The position numbers and the translations under genes were made by a program. From Chitinophaga solisilvae (GTDB lineage Bacteria > Bacteroidota > Bacteroidia > Chitinophagales > Chitinophagaceae): a stretch of 64,000 bases of DNA. The stretch covers positions 535,553 through 599,552 of the forward strand of contig NZ_JAABOK010000005.1 in assembly GCF_009928525.1 (NCBI RefSeq), in the 5' to 3' direction. Positions 61,593 to 64,000 of this stretch are shown here, in pieces. Every line of letters starts with the position of its first letter. Position 1 is the stretch's first letter. Below the pieces are notes generated by a model. The model saw only the letters and a list, made by a program, of their open reading frames with translations. It was not told the origin of the DNA and searched no databases.

Positions 61593-62858
61593 ATGCAAGT
61601 TACTGTATTACCAGCCATCATTAAAGGCACCGTTACGGCCAACCCCTCCAAAAGCGCCATGCAGCGGGCAGTTGCAGCGGCATTGCTGGCAAAGGGCACC
61701 AGCATCATCCGTAACCCCGGCCTGAGCAATGATTGCCTGGCAGCATTGGAAGTAGCGGAAAACCTGGGCGCTGAAATCAAACGGGAAGACAATCACTTCG
61801 AAATTACCAGCAAAGGTGTTCAGCCGCTGAGCCATGAAATCAACTGCGGCGAATCCGGACTGGGTATCCGCATGTTCACCCCCATCGCAGCATTGTCTGC
61901 ACAGCCCATCACTATCGTCGGGCATGGCAGTCTGACTACCCGTCCCATGCACTTCTTCGAGGAAGTATTACCGCAGCTCCAGGTGAAATGCACTACCGAT
62001 AACGGTAAACTGCCCCTGCATATCCAAGGGCCGTTACAACCCAAAGATATTACCATAGACGGCTCTCTCAGCTCTCAGTTCCTGACCGGCCTGCTGATGG
62101 CGTATGGCGCCGCAGCAGCAGATGTGACCATCACCGTTAAAGATCTTAAAAGTAAACCATACATTGCATTAACCCTGCAGCTGATGGCGCACTTCGGTAT
62201 TAAGGTAACTGAAACCGGCTTTGAGCAGTTCCGCTTTGGCAAACAACAGGCATATAAACCTACCGACTACACCGTAGAAGGCGACTGGAGCGGCGCGGCA
62301 TTCCTGCTGGTAGCAGCAGCAGTGGCAGGCAAGGCAGAAGTGCAACACCTGAATACCGCTTCCGCACAATCAGACAAAGCTATTCTGGAAGCACTCGAAA
62401 AGGCAGGTGCTACCATTCTGCCCGGCGTATTCACTATCAATATCCAGCGAAACGGACTGCAGCCTTTTGAAATAGATGCAACGGATTGCCCGGACCTATT
62501 CCCGCCACTGGTAGCGCTGGCTGCTAACTGCAACGGCACTACGAAAATAAAAGGCGTAAGCCGCCTCGCACATAAGGAAAGTGACCGCGGCCTCACCCTG
62601 CAGGAAGAATTCGGCAAAATGGGCATCCGCATAGACCTGGAAGGCGATATCATGCTGGTACACGGTGGTACCGGTATCAAAGGCGCTACCGTACATTCGC
62701 ATAACGATCACCGCATCGCCATGGCCTGCGCCGTTGCTGCACTAACAGCCGACGGCCCTGTAGTCATCGAAAATGCAGAAGCGATCAACAAATCATATCC
62801 TGAATTTTATGACCACCTGCAGCTGCTGGGCGGTAAAATCACCGTTGACGTACAGTAA
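61593..62858 (+). CDS. aroA: 3-phosphoshikimate 1-carboxyvinyltransferase (EPSP synthase)
   Basis: This 421-residue enzyme joins phosphoenolpyruvate and shikimate 3-phosphate. The twelve-fold inside-out barrel signature is complete: NPSKSAMQRAVAAALLAKG (substrate Lys and Ser), NCGESGLGIRMFTPIAA, SLTTRPMHFFEEVL, DGSLSSQFLTGLLMA and SHNDHRIAMACAVAAL. The motif near the usual glyphosate-sensitive loop reads NCGESGLGIRM and not LGNAGTAMRP, so it belongs to a divergent class. It starts 38 bp after aroB. Confidence 0.95.
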   Translation: MQVTVLPAIIKGTVTANPSKSAMQRAVAAALLAKGTSIIRNPGLSNDCLAALEVAENLGAEIKREDNHFEITSKGVQPLSHEINCGESGLGIRMFTPIAALSAQPITIVGHGSLTTRPMHFFEEVLPQLQVKCTTDNGKLPLHIQGPLQPKDITIDGSLSSQFLTGLLMAYGAAAADVTITVKDLKSKPYIALTLQLMAHFGIKVTETGFEQFRFGKQQAYKPTDYTVEGDWSGAAFLLVAAAVAGKAEVQHLNTASAQSDKAILEALEKAGATILPGVFTINIQRNGLQPFEIDATDCPDLFPPLVALAANCNGTTKIKGVSRLAHKESDRGLTLQEEFGKMGIRIDLEGDIMLVHGGTGIKGATVHSHNDHRIAMACAVAALTADGPVVIENAEAINKSYPEFYDHLQLLGGKITVDVQ

Positions 62859-62894
62859 GGACGGCACATTTTTTTCATCTTAAATCATTAGTGT

Positions 62895-63893
62895 GTGAAC
62901 AGTTTTGGCAGAATATTCAGGGTAACCGTTTTCGGAGAATCGCATGGCGCCAGCGTAGGCGTAAACATTGACGGTATACCCGCCGGCTTGCCGCTGAAAC
63001 AGGAAGATTTCCTGCCCGACCTGGAACGTCGTAAAGGCGGCGCCAGAGGCACTACGCCACGTAAGGAAGAAGATCTTCCCCATATCAAATCAGGCGTTTT
63101 CAACGATCATACCACCGGCGCTCCCGTTACTATTCTTTTTGAAAATAATAATACCCGCAGCACCGATTACGAAAAGCTGCGTGAGTTTCCCCGGCCGGGT
63201 CATGCAGATTTTGTAGCTACCGAGAAATTCGGAGGCTTTGAAGACTACCGCGGCGGGGGCCACTTCAGCGGACGACTGACCCTGAACCTCGTTGCTGCCG
63301 GCGTTATCGCCAAAAAAATACTGGGAGATACCATTCAGGTGAAAGCCACCATCACAGAAGTGGGAGGATATAAAGATCCGGAAGAAGGACTGGAAGCTGC
63401 CATCGCAGCGAAAGACTCCGTAGGCGGTATAGTGGAATGCACCGTAGACGGGCTGCCCATAGGACTCGGAGAGCCATTCTTTGACTCGCTGGAATCATCG
63501 CTGGCACATGCTGTATTTGCTATCCCCGCCATCAAGGGGATAGAGTTCGGCGCCGGCTTCGCTGCCGCAAAAATGAAGGGCCTCGAACACAACGACCCCA
63601 TCATCGACAAAGCCGGTAAAACTGCTACCAACAACGCAGGCGGAGTTGTCGGCGGTATCACCAACGGCAATCAGCTGGTATTCCGTATCGCGGTTAAACC
63701 TACCTCCAGTACTCCCAAAGAACAACATACCTTAAACATCAGATCCGGTGAGGTAGAAACCTTCAGCGTAAAGGGGCGTCACGACCTGTGTATCGCCCTC
63801 CGCGTACCCGTTGTACTGGAAGCCGTTACTGCTATGGTACTGGCGGATTTTATGATGCTGGAACAGAGAAGGGGGAGGGTTTATTCAGTGTAA
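62895..63893 (+). CDS. aroC: Chorismate synthase, compact form
   Basis: This 332-residue FMN-dependent enzyme converts EPSP to chorismate. It starts with GTG (MNSFGRIFRVTVFGESHGAS). FGESHG, GARGTTPRKEEDLPHIKSG, DYRGGGHFSGRLTL, and the C-terminal GRHDLCIALRVPVVLEAVTAMVL match the family. At about 110-150 it is shorter than typical 355-365-residue enzymes: the region that carries the PDP-type segment before VGGIVEC is reduced to ITEVGGYKDPEEGLEAAIAAKDS. All FMN-contact motifs that I can identify are present, so it should be active. It is the last gene of the operon. Confidence 0.93.
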   Translation: MNSFGRIFRVTVFGESHGASVGVNIDGIPAGLPLKQEDFLPDLERRKGGARGTTPRKEEDLPHIKSGVFNDHTTGAPVTILFENNNTRSTDYEKLREFPRPGHADFVATEKFGGFEDYRGGGHFSGRLTLNLVAAGVIAKKILGDTIQVKATITEVGGYKDPEEGLEAAIAAKDSVGGIVECTVDGLPIGLGEPFFDSLESSLAHAVFAIPAIKGIEFGAGFAAAKMKGLEHNDPIIDKAGKTATNNAGGVVGGITNGNQLVFRIAVKPTSSTPKEQHTLNIRSGEVETFSVKGRHDLCIALRVPVVLEAVTAMVLADFMMLEQRRGRVYSV

Positions 63894-63898
63894 AATAA

Positions 63899-64000
63899 TT
63901 ACGAATTACGAATTGCGAATTACGAATGAGGAGCGAAGATCTAAGCGGATAAAGAATTTACTTCTTCGCTTAGATCTTCGCTCCTCATTCGTAATTCGCA
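63899..64000. repeat. Palindromic element after aroC, inverted copy of the element at 20433 (cut by the window end)
   Basis: The left arm (ATTACGA, ATTACGA, ATTGCGA, ATTACGA, then ATGAGGAGCGAAGATCTAAGCG) is the same as in the element at 20433. The loop GATAAAGAATTTACTTCTT is the reverse complement of the other loop with one difference, so the element is present in the opposite orientation. The right arm runs past the end of the window. It would terminate the aromatic operon. Confidence 0.88.

Overview
The window is chromosomal DNA of a Bacteroidota bacterium, most likely Chitinophagaceae and Chitinophaga-like (an inference from gene content and style; there is no rRNA gene to check against). 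The evidence is a SusC/SusD pair, a FecI/FecR/TonB-receptor locus, a surface protein with a gliding-motility/type IX secretion C-terminal domain, CarboxypepD_reg-like domains, Bacteroidota -7 boxes (TAnnTTTG), and little use of Shine-Dalgarno sites. I see no rRNA, tRNA, CRISPR array, prophage or insertion sequence.

Layout. 0.3-5.2 kb: SusC/SusD nutrient-uptake pair. 5.4-10.6 kb: housekeeping genes (mutS, TrmH-type methyltransferase, UbiA-type prenyltransferase, ruvX, def). 10.7-13.8 kb: two tandem, paralogous ECF sigma/RskA-type anti-sigma pairs whose four start codons are all TTG or GTG. 13.9-21.9 kb: secreted proteins, rluD, lipB, a PLP desulfhydrase/deaminase-like enzyme and a GH29 fucosidase. 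22.0-24.0 kb: sugar nucleotidyltransferase plus sugar-kinase-like pair. 24.1-28.7 kb: Rhs polymorphic toxin with a probable immunity gene. 29.0-36.9 kb: ilvE-ilvD-ilvB-ilvN-ilvC-ilvA behind a Val/Ile leader-peptide attenuator. 37.0-44.6 kb: FecI/FecR, STN-type TonB receptor and two lipoproteins. 44.7-52.8 kb: zinc alcohol dehydrogenase, FAD oxidoreductase, and a xylose operon (symporter, xylB, xylA, mutarotase). 53.1-55.9 kb: a small secreted protein, an ECF sigma factor paired with a membrane anti-sigma-like/trypsin-like protease fusion, and a small lipoprotein. 56.1-63.9 kb: pheA, aminotransferase, tyrA, DAHP synthase/chorismate mutase, aroB, aroA, aroC behind two consecutive aromatic leader-peptide attenuators.

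The strongest discoveries are regulatory. The ilv leader encodes nine consecutive Val/Ile codons, and the phe/aro leader encodes two small peptides in series (Phe/Tyr/Trp-rich, then Tyr4Phe3). Each is followed by a terminator and a complementary antiterminator segment, the textbook layout of ribosome-mediated attenuation.

The second theme is a set of about ten long intergenic palindromes. Their arms are mostly degenerate tandem 7-bp repeats (ATTACGA, ATTATGA, ATTTGAG, TTAGCTT types), and most have a hairpin core containing GCGAAGAT or GCGGAGAT. Two are near-identical copies in opposite orientation 43 kb apart. In several, the arm mirrors locus-specific sequence such as the neighbouring stop codon or promoter. 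The third theme is -7 boxes placed 4-6 nt before start codons (mutS, trmH-type gene, fecI-type gene), which predicts leaderless mRNAs.
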